From assembly GCF_002162355.1 (NCBI RefSeq), contig NZ_CP021434.1, forward strand, positions 1,585,001 to 1,649,000: a stretch of 64,000 bases of DNA, given 5' to 3'. A model generated the notes under the pieces. It had not been told where the DNA came from and ran no database searches. It was given only the letters and a program-made list of their open reading frames with translations. This document shows positions 19,201 to 27,041 of the stretch, in pieces. The stretch is from Tumebacillus avium. Its GTDB lineage: Bacteria; Bacillota; Bacilli; Tumebacillales; Tumebacillaceae. Both the position numbers and the translations under genes were made by a program. Positions within the stretch are counted from its first letter, which is position 1. The number at the start of each line of letters is the position of its first letter.

Positions 19201-22200
19201 TTACACGTATGATCCGCAAGGCCGCTTTACCGAAGTTCGCTTGCCCAACGGCGCGACCGAACGCACCGAGTACAATTTGGTCGGGCAAGTTATGCTGCAG
19301 AAAGACGCGGGCAACGGCGAGACGAAATTTGAGTATGACACGCTGGGCCGTCTGACCAAAAAGACCAACCCGCGCGGCCATTTTGCCCAGTACCAGTACG
19401 ATGCGCTGGGCCGTCTGACCGAAGTGACCGATCCGAAGGGCTACAAGACGGCGCTGACGTATGACAAGAACGGCAACCTGCTCACCCGCACCAACGAGCT
19501 GGAGCAGACGTGGAGCTACGTCTATGACGATGCCAACCGTCTGACCGCGGTGAAAAATCCGCTCAACCAGCAGACGACATACGAATACGACAAAAACAGC
19601 AACCTCACCCGCATCGTCGACGTGATGAACCGCGAGACGAAGCTGGCGTATGACAAGCTGAACCGCCTGACCGCAACGACCGACACGGGCGGTTTTACCA
19701 CCAGCTACGAGTACGATGGGGAAAACAACCTGCTGCGCGAGATCGACCATGACGGGGTGGCCAAAGAGTACACCTACGATGCGTCCAACCGCGAAGTGGC
19801 AGTGAAAGACCGCGAAGGCAAGGTCACCACCACCTCCTATGACGCCATGGGCAACGTGACAGGCATGGTCGATGCCAACGGCGTGGCAACGTCCTACGCG
19901 TATGATGCACTGGGTCGCCTGACCACCGTCACCGATGCGAAAAAAGGCGTCACCGCCTACCGCTACGACGCGATGGGCAACCAGACCGAGCAGATCGACC
20001 CGCTCGGCCAGACCACCGTCTGGACGTATGATGCGATGTCGAACGTCACGTCTGAAAAAGACGGCGAAAACGGCATCACCCGTTTTGAGTATGACAAAAT
20101 GGGCAATCAGACCGCCCGCATCGACGCGCTCGGCAAGCGTACCGAGTATGTGTACGATGAGCGCCAACTTTTGACTCAGATTCAAAACCAGAGCAAGACC
20201 CCGTCCGTCTTCGAATACGACGAGATCGGCCGCCTGACCCGCGCGAAAAACGGCGCGCTGGAAGAAGTTTACGCGTATGACCAGCTCAACCGCATCACCG
20301 CAGTCACCAACCCGCAACTGAGCAAAACGGTTGCCTACGAGTACGACGCAGTTGGCAATCGCACGAAGCTCACCGACCCGGAAGGCCGCGTCATCGCTTA
20401 CACCTACGATTCGCGCAGCCAGATCCAGTCGATGACCGACCCGGAAGGCCTGGTCACCTCGTACACGTACGACCCGTACGGCCAAGTGACGGAGATCAAA
20501 GGCGGCGACCAGACGGTCACCTCCTACACCTACGACCACAACCGCCGTCCGACCAAGATCCACACGAAGACGACGACCGGCGTGCTGTCGACGTTTAACT
20601 ACACCTACGACGGTCTCGGCAACATCCTGACCCAGACCGAAGAAGACGGCGCGGTGACCCAGTTCACCTATGACGAGCTGAACCGCGTGGTCGAAGCGCT
20701 CTACCCGATCGAAAAAATCAAAACCATTCGCAACACCTACTACACCCCGCCGCTGAGCAAGCTCTTCCCGGTCGGCGCAGACGGTTCCGGCGATGTCGAC
20801 ACCGCAGCTCCGACCGTCCCGCAAGCAGCCAAAGGCGGCAACAACGCTGGCGAAGTCAAAACCCCCGGCGGCGGCAAACCTGACACTGGCACCAACAACG
20901 GCAACGGTGGCGGAAACGGCAATTCCGGCGGCAAACCCGACACGCCGGGCAATGGCAACGGAAAAGGCAATGGTAACGGCGGCGACAAAAATCCGAACAG
21001 CAACGGCAACGGCCATGCGTACGGCAAAAACAAGCGCACCGGCACCGACATCAGCGATTACTCGCCGCAGATCCTTCAGGAGCTGGGCTATCCGGCCAAC
21101 TACGTCCCGGAAGACCCGGACTTCTTCCTGAACCCGGTCGAGCGCGTCACCTACACCTACGACGCAGCAGGCAACCGCACCAGCATGACCGACGACTACG
21201 GCCTTGTCACCTACAGCTATGACAAAGCCAACCGCCTGACCGACGTCGACGGTGACAGCTACACCTACGACGCCAACGGCAACCTGACTTCGAAAATGAC
21301 CGCGTACGGCCAGGTCAGCTACAAATACAACGCGGACAACCTGCTCACCGAAGTCAACTACCCGGATCAGACGTACGTCCACTACGACTACGATGCATTC
21401 GGCCGCAAAGTGTCCCGCGAAGAGCAGTACTACGACCTGAACGGCCCCGGCGCCTCGATGGGCCAAGGCGGAACGGGCACGGCTGCCGGCGGAGCTGGCA
21501 ACAACGGCAACGCCTACGGACATGACAAAAATCCCAACCCGGGCAACGGCAAAGGCAACGCCAACGGCCGCGGCAACGGAAATGGGAACAACGGCAACAG
21601 CAACGGAAGTGGCAGCACTACCACCGCAGGCACAGGCGGTGTGATCAAAAACTACCACCTGAAGCAAGAGCTGACCAATTACCTCTACGACGGTAACAAC
21701 CTGCTCAGCGAGTACAACGGTGCGACCGGCGAGACATTTGCCCAGTACTACCGTGGTGCGGATGACCAAGTCGTCTCCCGCATGATGTTTGGCTTCCAAG
21801 GCCGCAAAGAGCAAGGTTACCTCGGTAACCTGCGCGACCGCGGACACCACCTGTTCTACCACTATGACGGCATGGGCAATGTCACCGACCTGACCGACTA
21901 CCTCGGCAGCGAAGTGCTGAAGTACCGCTACGATGCGTTCGGCGGCGTATTCACCCAGCTTTGGACGCCATATAACCAAGTCGGTCTGACCGGCAAAAGC
22001 TACGACATCAAAGCCAGCCTGATGGACTACAGCGCCCGCTGGTACAGCCCGTCTGTCGGACGTTTCACGACGCAAGACAGCTGGACGGGTCTCGGCGACC
22101 TCCCGCAGACGCTGAACCGTTATGCGTACGCCCTGAACAACCCGATCAACATCACCGACCCGAGCGGCCATGCGCCGTGCTACGAAGACGACAACGGCGA

Positions 22201-23428
22201 CCTCCGCTGCGGCTACTCCCCCAACCCCGACGACTGGGGCAACCGCGGAGGCGGCGGTGGTACAGGCAGCAACGACGACGGCTGGTATCCGCCACCACCC
22301 CTGCCGGACAACCCGGACGAAGTAGAGCCGCCGCCACTTCCGGCTTGGATGAACAAAGACGGTCGTATCGCGTCTCTGCTCGAGAAGGCAGGTATATCAC
22401 CTCAACAGATGTCGATCATTCTCCAACTGCTATCTGCAGGTGTAGATTCGATCCCAGTCTTAGGCAACATCAAGTCTGCCATCGAAGCGATCACTGGTTA
22501 CGACATCATCACCGGTGAAAAGCTCGGCTTCTGGGAACGCGCCGCCTCCGGCGTCACTGCTCTCATCCCAGGCGGAGGAGCCTTAAAGAACGCGCTCTCA
22601 GCCGGAATGAAGTCAGCCAAAGCCCTCGACAAAGCGGTGAGTCTGGAGAGGAAACTAGACGACGTCCCCATAGGCTGCGGCAACTGCTTCACCGCCGGTA
22701 CCCTGATCGAGACGGAGAACGGCCAAAAGCCGATCGAGGAAATCGACGTCGGCGACAAAGTCCTATCAAAAGACGACGCCACCGGAGCCGTCACCTACAA
22801 AGAAGTCAACGGCACCTTCCAAAGAGATGCCGAAGAGATATATACTATCCAAGTAGGCACAGAAACGCTGACCACCACCGGCGAGCACCCCTTCTACGTC
22901 CACAACCACGGCTGGGTGCGCACCAAGAACCTCAAGGTCGGTGACCAGCTCGATACGGCTTCGGGTATGACGCTTGAAGTAAAGGACATTCAGGTGAAGC
23001 AAGTGACCACCCGTGTCTATAACTTCAGTGTTACGGACTATCATTCGTATTTTGTGACGGATATAAAGATCTGGACGCATAATACAGGAGTTTGCCCAAT
23101 TGGTCAGGAGATTTTATTACTACCAGAGCCTACAAAAGTTGCAGACCATCATATTATTCCAAAGTTTAGAGGAAAGAGTAAGCCATATGCTGATTTCATT
23201 GCAGAAAGAGGTATCGATGTAGATCAGTACACAGTAACTCTTTCACATGGTAAAGCGAGTCACCATCTGAAATTTATCCATGGTGACGCAAAATGGAATC
23301 AGAAGTGGATGGACTTTATTGATGGAAATCCAAATGCAGGGGCAGAGGATATCTATAAATTTGCTGGGAAGATGATGGATGATCATGGGCTCTCAGGAAT
23401 TACAATACATCCTTATGGGAAGAGGTAA
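16232..23428 (+). CDS. Secreted RHS/YD-repeat polymorphic toxin with HINT domain and HNH-like C-terminal toxin
   Basis: A 2398-residue contact-dependent or secreted toxin of the WapA/Rhs type. ATG 16232 follows GGGAGGG. Order: signal peptide (about 1-35, LVVTSLLQGFATPASA); a DUF6531-like start (EPVNIATGALVLTEKDFSY, near 90); several dozen YD repeats of the xYxYDxxGxL form making the shell; two Gly/Asn-rich tracts (about 1536-1603 and 1746-1803) inside the shell; the RHS core end with the DPSGHAP motif at about 1976; a pre-toxin region (about 2040-2140) with GYDIITGEKL near 2089; a HINT domain from Cys2152 (CFTAGTLIETENGQKPIEEI, TGEHPFYV) to His-Asn2284. The last 114 residues are the toxin: VADHHIIPKF, a middle HGKASHHLKFIHGDAKWNQKW and a basic end, resembling LHH/HNH-type nucleases (DUF2380-like). 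Autocleavage after Asn2284 would free it. No wall-binding domain is seen. Confidence 0.9.
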   Translation: MGKRLKRQVLSVFLIVTLVVTSLLQGFATPASAAATGGEWDPLLDWLPENGQTFDPAGEIMSSAVSGQNHTTGGTGNTPIVDVADPAPVTPQEPVNIATGALVLTEKDFSYTSYGPVLEIARSYTSDKTDNETMFGHGWSIPQERRLQIFADFAMADLQANGTTESYVYTKNDPDMIVETYDGDDTIWYPLHLGSYAAQDASNKKELVRRGPTDYLLREPLGGTNYAFHGYYAKWRTDAPKTAGKLLRYADNVTGLTMFIDYDAEGRMKKLQGNTRPSLAFGYQGASSLVYSVTDLGGLVYYYGYDSNENLTKVTRPDGSKVEYTYDGSHRITSRAENGVATYFEYSGGKVSAIKDAKKRTIYSYAYAGNQVTRTDFDGHRTLYTIGANKKIAQKVDPDGTTTSYAYNADGKVTTLTTPKGTTTMEYDAKGNMTRRVEPMGRETRIQYHAVFDKPTRVEQPGGGVWEYTYTDRGAVQSVKEPSGKVTTNEVSWFWQVVLSRTDNASRVSTFDYNDYAELSDMTDPKGQVTTFLYDNSNRLKEVNYPGGKSLTMEYQGGNLKPSVTTGPMGLKTRAEYDKGRLVREYDEQNNATEYEYNDLGQLARKIEPGDRTTSYTYTPLGQLASATYPGGRTVTYKWDENGRLESKSGTGVIATTYEYDIYGNVAALTTPKGTTRYERDALGRVTKEINPLQQETKYAYNAAGLVETVTDAKNQSVSFTYDADGQVLTKKDQAGRTETYTYDDLGNPLTVTDAEGRVTSYKYNVIGQLESVTDPLNRTTTYTYDVTGNKTSETFGGLTTRYEYDEAGRMKKQINQAGGETEYAYDKKGQLLSTKDPRGKTTTYTYNPSGQMLTQKDPLGNVYTFTYDDAGRLSGVEDPKGHKVTYNYDLTARTTEVVKDENLKVRYQYDAVGNLVSFTNSRNHETRYEYDAANRLTKTVTPDGEIAFAYDALGQLTTETDLLKHTTRYTYDALGRVLTVTDKENGVTTYTYDPQGRFTEVRLPNGATERTEYNLVGQVMLQKDAGNGETKFEYDTLGRLTKKTNPRGHFAQYQYDALGRLTEVTDPKGYKTALTYDKNGNLLTRTNELEQTWSYVYDDANRLTAVKNPLNQQTTYEYDKNSNLTRIVDVMNRETKLAYDKLNRLTATTDTGGFTTSYEYDGENNLLREIDHDGVAKEYTYDASNREVAVKDREGKVTTTSYDAMGNVTGMVDANGVATSYAYDALGRLTTVTDAKKGVTAYRYDAMGNQTEQIDPLGQTTVWTYDAMSNVTSEKDGENGITRFEYDKMGNQTARIDALGKRTEYVYDERQLLTQIQNQSKTPSVFEYDEIGRLTRAKNGALEEVYAYDQLNRITAVTNPQLSKTVAYEYDAVGNRTKLTDPEGRVIAYTYDSRSQIQSMTDPEGLVTSYTYDPYGQVTEIKGGDQTVTSYTYDHNRRPTKIHTKTTTGVLSTFNYTYDGLGNILTQTEEDGAVTQFTYDELNRVVEALYPIEKIKTIRNTYYTPPLSKLFPVGADGSGDVDTAAPTVPQAAKGGNNAGEVKTPGGGKPDTGTNNGNGGGNGNSGGKPDTPGNGNGKGNGNGGDKNPNSNGNGHAYGKNKRTGTDISDYSPQILQELGYPANYVPEDPDFFLNPVERVTYTYDAAGNRTSMTDDYGLVTYSYDKANRLTDVDGDSYTYDANGNLTSKMTAYGQVSYKYNADNLLTEVNYPDQTYVHYDYDAFGRKVSREEQYYDLNGPGASMGQGGTGTAAGGAGNNGNAYGHDKNPNPGNGKGNANGRGNGNGNNGNSNGSGSTTTAGTGGVIKNYHLKQELTNYLYDGNNLLSEYNGATGETFAQYYRGADDQVVSRMMFGFQGRKEQGYLGNLRDRGHHLFYHYDGMGNVTDLTDYLGSEVLKYRYDAFGGVFTQLWTPYNQVGLTGKSYDIKASLMDYSARWYSPSVGRFTTQDSWTGLGDLPQTLNRYAYALNNPINITDPSGHAPCYEDDNGDLRCGYSPNPDDWGNRGGGGGTGSNDDGWYPPPPLPDNPDEVEPPPLPAWMNKDGRIASLLEKAGISPQQMSIILQLLSAGVDSIPVLGNIKSAIEAITGYDIITGEKLGFWERAASGVTALIPGGGALKNALSAGMKSAKALDKAVSLERKLDDVPIGCGNCFTAGTLIETENGQKPIEEIDVGDKVLSKDDATGAVTYKEVNGTFQRDAEEIYTIQVGTETLTTTGEHPFYVHNHGWVRTKNLKVGDQLDTASGMTLEVKDIQVKQVTTRVYNFSVTDYHSYFVTDIKIWTHNTGVCPIGQEILLLPEPTKVADHHIIPKFRGKSKPYADFIAERGIDVDQYTVTLSHGKASHHLKFIHGDAKWNQKWMDFIDGNPNAGAEDIYKFAGKMMDDHGLSGITIHPYGKR

Positions 23429-23430
23429 AT

Positions 23431-24066
23431 ATGAACTATCTTGATCATTTAGAAAGTGTTGTGAGAGGACTACGGGAAATTGATGGGATCGAAATTGAAC
23501 GTTTGGTGATTTCTGATCCAACAAACCTTGATGAAATTACGAATGTTGAAAACAACTTAAGTTTTCGCCTACCAGAATCACTAAGAAATCTGTACTTAGA
23601 GAACGCTGCCTCAATTCATCTTGTCTGGACTGCCGAAAAAGAGGTATTTGGAAGTGAATGTAAAAGGGGTGAAATTCGATTACTTTCACCGAGTGAGATT
23701 TACGAGTATTATCAGGACATGATTGCAATTGTCCAAGAGTACACCTTACACGACAATGAGAACAGTGAAGGTGTCGAGGCTTTAATAACCGATTGGCCCG
23801 GGTGGCTCCCACTCTTTATTTTCCCAAATGGCGATTCCTTCTGCCTTAAAAAGGACGGTGGGCAAGTCATGTTTCTAGAGCATAATGTGATGGACGATGG
23901 GCCAAATTTGCATGGGTTATTAATCGCTCAAAGTTTTGAAGAACTAATGAAAAAATGGGGAAGTGTAGGATACGTTGATCTATACGATTGGTATGAGGGA
24001 GTGGATGACTCAGGAATTGATTTGGGCAAAGGTATCTACTCTAAGCTGATTGAAAAATTACACTAG
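23431..24066 (+). CDS. SMI1/KNR4 (SUKH) immunity protein for the RHS toxin
   Basis: A 211-residue protein starting 2 bases after the toxin stop, with its ribosome site GGGAAGAGG inside the toxin gene's 3' end. It contains the SUKH signature: NVENNLSFRLPESLRNLYLENAASI at the start, a LSPSEIYEYYQDM segment, then GWLPLFIFPNGDSFCLKKDGG and a C-terminal SFEELMKKWGS. SUKH proteins are known to neutralise nuclease toxins of polymorphic systems, which fits the HNH-like toxin encoded next door. Its AT-rich codon use matches the toxin tip and contrasts with the GC-rich shell. Confidence 0.85.
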   Translation: MNYLDHLESVVRGLREIDGIEIERLVISDPTNLDEITNVENNLSFRLPESLRNLYLENAASIHLVWTAEKEVFGSECKRGEIRLLSPSEIYEYYQDMIAIVQEYTLHDNENSEGVEALITDWPGWLPLFIFPNGDSFCLKKDGGQVMFLEHNVMDDGPNLHGLLIAQSFEELMKKWGSVGYVDLYDWYEGVDDSGIDLGKGIYSKLIEKLH

Positions 24067-24080
24067 AACCATCGAAATGA

Positions 24081-24111
24081 GGGGTGCTGAGAATTCAGTG
24101 CCCCTTTTTTA
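24081..24111 (+). terminator. Intrinsic terminator of the toxin-immunity pair
   Basis: GGGGTGCTGA / TCAGTGCCCC, with two central G-T pairs, around GAAT and followed by T6. Confidence 0.75.
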
Positions 24112-24117
24112 AATGAC

Positions 24118-24162
24118 AACGACCTGATCACCGGCGAAAAGCTGAAGAATGACAGAATTTAG
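24118..24162 (+). pseudogene. Remnant of a second RHS pre-toxin domain
   Basis: Fifteen codons read NDLITGEKLKNDRI then stop, without start or ribosome site. The motif matches YDIITGEKL of the intact pre-toxin domain at 22498-22527, and its codons (ATC ACC GGC GAA) are those of the GC-rich RHS shell, not of the AT-rich immunity genes around it. It is best read as a scrap of an earlier toxin gene displaced during tip exchange. Confidence 0.6.
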
Positions 24163-24179
24163 AGCAAAAGAGGTGTGTT

Positions 24180-24590
24180 ATGGAGTTCGCAATTACTGCT
24201 TATCGTAGTGCTGGCCCAATTCAATTTGGTATGCCGAGGGCGGATGTCCGTCGGGTACTGAATGAGAGTGTCTCCGAATTCAGAAAATCGGAGCCCTCTG
24301 TGGCTTTGACCGATGCGTTTGAATGGTGTCATGTTTACTATAAATCTTCAGAACTATGTGAAGCGGTTGAATTTTTCGAACCTGCTGACCCGACTTTTAT
24401 GGGGCGAAAGCTGATCGGTCGACCGTTTAGGGAAGTAAGAGAGTTTTTTCAAGAGATTGACGATTCAATCGAAGTTGATGAGTCGGGTTTCATTTCTTTT
24501 CGGTATGGAATCGGGGTGTTTGTAACACTTTTATCGCAAGAGGCTCCAATTGACGGGGTTATTGTTTTTGAGGATGGGTATTACGACTGA
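24180..24590 (+). CDS. Orphan immunity-type protein, family not recognised
   Basis: A 136-residue acidic protein beginning MEFAITAYRSAGPIQFGMPRADVRRVL, a pattern (IxFGMxRxEVRxxL) that I associate with small proteins in toxin-immunity loci, but I cannot name the family. A C-terminal stretch ISFRYGIGVFVTLLSQEAPIDGVIVF looks like a beta-hairpin. Start follows AAGAGGTGTGTT. It lies in a run of immunity genes and overlaps the next one by 17 bases; an immunity role is inferred only from this context. Confidence 0.6.
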   Translation: MEFAITAYRSAGPIQFGMPRADVRRVLNESVSEFRKSEPSVALTDAFEWCHVYYKSSELCEAVEFFEPADPTFMGRKLIGRPFREVREFFQEIDDSIEVDESGFISFRYGIGVFVTLLSQEAPIDGVIVFEDGYYD

Positions 24591-25002
24591 AGAGCTATAT
24601 TTGAGGGACTTTGAAGTAGCCATCGAGTCAATGATGAATCTCGGTGAAGAGAGTTTGATCTCGGATCTGTGTTTGGGTTTTGATGACTCAGCCGAACATG
24701 ATGAAATAATGTTTGGGCTTGTTCATGCGATCGAGTGCTTAGATAGAGTTTTTGGACAAGAGGTCGCGCTTAGAAAACTGGCCGTCTCATTGCCAACGTT
24801 GTTTCCTCATGCAAAAGGTTGGGCAGTGATCCTTAACAAAAGAATCTTAAATCACGCTCCAAGTCTAATCATCTACGCGGAAGTGGTAAAGAATCTTGAT
24901 CCTGATAAAAAAGAGTTAATTACTAGTTTGATTCGCGAGATTAGAGATGAACCTTCAAGAAAGTTTGAAACAAAAGGGGCTACATTCATCGCGTACATGT
25001 AA
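24574..25002 (+). CDS. Imm30-like orphan immunity protein
   Basis: A 142-residue helical protein. The stretch DLCLGFDDSAEHDEIMFGLVHAIECLDR, then LPHAKGW-like FPHAKGWAVILNKRILNHAPSL, matches the Imm30 immunity family (helical, with the EHDExMFGLVH and RILN motifs). ATG 24574 is chosen because it overlaps the upstream gene for coupled translation; a TTG at 24550 is less likely. It is a clear paralogue of the C-terminal half of the protein at 29491-30420. No cognate toxin is beside it. Confidence 0.75.
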   Translation: MGITTEELYLRDFEVAIESMMNLGEESLISDLCLGFDDSAEHDEIMFGLVHAIECLDRVFGQEVALRKLAVSLPTLFPHAKGWAVILNKRILNHAPSLIIYAEVVKNLDPDKKELITSLIREIRDEPSRKFETKGATFIAYM

Positions 25003-25046
25003 AACGATTGAGCTCTCATATGTTTTGAGCGGGGGAAGGGTGCGGT

Positions 25047-25688
25047 ATGAGGACTGTTTATCGAGAAATAGATGTCTACTTTGAGAACCGGTATATAAAA
25101 ACAAATGGTCTACTAAATTGCATTGGTAGGGAATTGAAAGTAGTCGTTGGGAAAGAAGAGGGTCAGGATTATATAGAAGTATTAAAATACTTAGTGGATT
25201 ATATACTCGACTACAATCCTACGATAAAGCCTGATCAGACAATCGCGTACTATTCGTGGATTTTGAAATTGAATTCTGATGATGCCCCCTTCTATAACCT
25301 TTGGGAGGCCGACAGCAATGGAGATGGTTATATTCAAGGTGTCGATTACTCAATTCAGGTCATTAGGGAGCAAGGAGAGGAGTGTAAAAAACACAATGTT
25401 ACTCCGAGCTTCCCAACTTTCGCACAAAATATTGTTATTTCGAAAGGGGTATATGAAGGGCTTGCAGTTGATGCCGTAAGGTATCCTTCACCTAGTCACA
25501 TGTCAGGGTGGTGGATCACAACTGATCTATACGATGACAACATAGATTCACTAATGAATGTGCATTATTACCACTTGGCTTTTAAGAGGCCGGATTTACT
25601 TAAGTATCTTGCCTTACCGTATGGTTTTAGGTTCTATATTTCTGAACGAGAGAAAGATGTATGGTTTTCTCAAGATGTACTAGAGTAG
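25047..25688 (+). CDS. Imm33/DUF2185-like orphan immunity protein
   Basis: A 213-residue protein with two parts. Residues 1-115 are of no recognised family (one motif reads YYSWILKLNSDD). From about 120, NIVISKGVYEGLAVDAVRYP, HMSGWWITTDLYDDNIDSL, then VHYYHLAFKRPDLLKYLALP and FYISEREKDVWFSQDVLE resemble the DUF2185/Imm33 fold, in which a GWxxxxD motif precedes a hydrophobic C-terminal strand. ATG 25047 follows GGGGGAAGGG. AT-rich codons like the rest of the array. Family call is by eye. Confidence 0.6.
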   Translation: MRTVYREIDVYFENRYIKTNGLLNCIGRELKVVVGKEEGQDYIEVLKYLVDYILDYNPTIKPDQTIAYYSWILKLNSDDAPFYNLWEADSNGDGYIQGVDYSIQVIREQGEECKKHNVTPSFPTFAQNIVISKGVYEGLAVDAVRYPSPSHMSGWWITTDLYDDNIDSLMNVHYYHLAFKRPDLLKYLALPYGFRFYISEREKDVWFSQDVLE

Positions 25689-25716
25689 TTTTTTCAAATA
25701 GGAGGTCGAGACCCGG

Positions 25717-26184
25717 ATGTCCGGTTTTTTCTTTCTTAGAAAATATGTGTTGCACGAGGGAGAAGACAATGCCAGCCAGGGGAATCATTCTTTTTACAGT
25801 TTAGAAGAATCTGAAGTTCTTGAGGCTGAATCACGAATTTCTCGAGAATTCCCAGAGGAATTACGTTCATTTTACCTAGAAATAGGGTATGGATTTTTAT
25901 GTATTCAAAGCAAACAAGGCATTAATAGGATCATGGATCCAATGAGTGTGGCTGATTTTAGACTCGGTGAAGACATTTATGAATTTGATCCAGATCGTGA
26001 GCTCTACGATAATGTAAACTCACTTGTCTTTTTCGAGGTTTCGGAAGGAAGCTATTTAACCATGGATGTAAGCCAAGAAGAACATAATGGCGAATGCAAA
26101 ATTTATTATTTCGGGAAAGCAATCGCAAACAACTTAGAAGAATTTCTAAGACGGATGGATGCAGAGCCGAACTACTTTATTTAG
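25717..26184 (+). CDS. SMI1/KNR4 (SUKH) orphan immunity protein
   Basis: A 155-residue SUKH-superfamily protein: HEGEDN near the start, then EAESRISREFPEELRSFYLEIGYGFL (the typical xxExxxxFPxxLxxFYxxxGxG signature), and FFEVSEGSYLTMDVS with a C-terminal EEFLRRMD. It follows the previous gene after 28 bases with a TAGGAGGTCG ribosome site. It is not close to the SUKH protein at 23431, so it probably guards against another toxin. Confidence 0.8.
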   Translation: MSGFFFLRKYVLHEGEDNASQGNHSFYSLEESEVLEAESRISREFPEELRSFYLEIGYGFLCIQSKQGINRIMDPMSVADFRLGEDIYEFDPDRELYDNVNSLVFFEVSEGSYLTMDVSQEEHNGECKIYYFGKAIANNLEEFLRRMDAEPNYFI

Positions 26185-26207
26185 CTATAGTATTAGAGGT
26201 GATGATC

Positions 26208-26912
26208 ATGTTAACGGAAAAATGCCGTCTTCTACTGCTCGAACAAGGTGAGGAAACGCAGGTAGAGATACATACCTCCTTTATAGGAGGAATCCCACAT
26301 ATCCCTTCAGACTATGAATTGCCCATTTGCCATTTGTGTGGAGAGCAGCAGACCTTTTATTTTCAAGTAGCATTTCCAGATAGCCATTTATGGGCTGGCC
26401 GTACAATGGCTTTATTCTCCTGTACATCGTGTGCGCATAAAGATTATTTAATACCTGAGATGTTGTCCGGAGAATTAACTGGAGCAGATATCCCTGCAGG
26501 ATTTCTGGAAACATACCAGAAAAACTTTAGAATACTAATTTACAAAACTTCATCAGGTACAAAACGTGATGACTATAAGGAAAAGATAAAGTACAAGAAA
26601 ATCAACCTTGTAGAAAATGCCGATCAGTATATTGATGCAAACAAAATAGGTGGTTGCCCAAATTGGATTTTAGACGATGAGGCGCCTGCCACGTATAACA
26701 AGGATCTAGACATGTTCTTCCTGATGCAAATATTAGAGGGGGCCACGTTCGAAATAGTCCCTGGCGCTCCTTCTCAAATAGTGTTAGGGCTATCGGGGGA
26801 GCCAGAAGCTTCGAATTCGGGATATTATGAATTATTTCTTGGCAATAACGTCTATTTCTTCGGAACAGAAAGCAAGGAAAATAAGTCGGTATATATCATT
26901 ACACAAATCTAG
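26208..26912 (+). CDS. DUF1963/YwqG-like protein with zinc-ribbon cysteines
   Basis: A 234-residue protein with two Cys pairs (CHLCG near residue 38 and CTSCA near 68) that could bind zinc, and KIGGCPNWILDDEAP, the motif typical of DUF1963. The C-terminus is beta-rich. ATG 26208 follows GAGGTG; an ATG six bases earlier is also possible. In B. subtilis the DUF1963 gene ywqG lies near a toxin locus, which agrees with an immunity or accessory role here. The IS66 insertion begins 35 bases after its stop. Confidence 0.7.
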   Translation: MLTEKCRLLLLEQGEETQVEIHTSFIGGIPHIPSDYELPICHLCGEQQTFYFQVAFPDSHLWAGRTMALFSCTSCAHKDYLIPEMLSGELTGADIPAGFLETYQKNFRILIYKTSSGTKRDDYKEKIKYKKINLVENADQYIDANKIGGCPNWILDDEAPATYNKDLDMFFLMQILEGATFEIVPGAPSQIVLGLSGEPEASNSGYYELFLGNNVYFFGTESKENKSVYIITQI

Positions 26913-26938
26913 GAAAGAAAGACTGAATCCATCATACA

Positions 26939-26946
26939 GTATTATT
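26939..26946. repeat. Left copy of the 8-bp IS66 target duplication
   Basis: GTATTATT, identical to 29445-29452 on the other side of the element. Confidence 0.95.
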
Positions 26947-27041
26947 GTAAGCGTAAAACAGTCCCCACCTTGTGTCGTTTGCCGAAAGGTGGGGACTGCT
27001 TGAAAGATATTCATCGTAAACAAAACACGAATAACCTTCAG

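Noticed and set aside
18626..22171. A 1181-codon open frame on the minus strand
   Set aside because: It is the mirror of the periodic YD-repeat codons of the RHS gene; composition is unnatural and it has no ribosome site.
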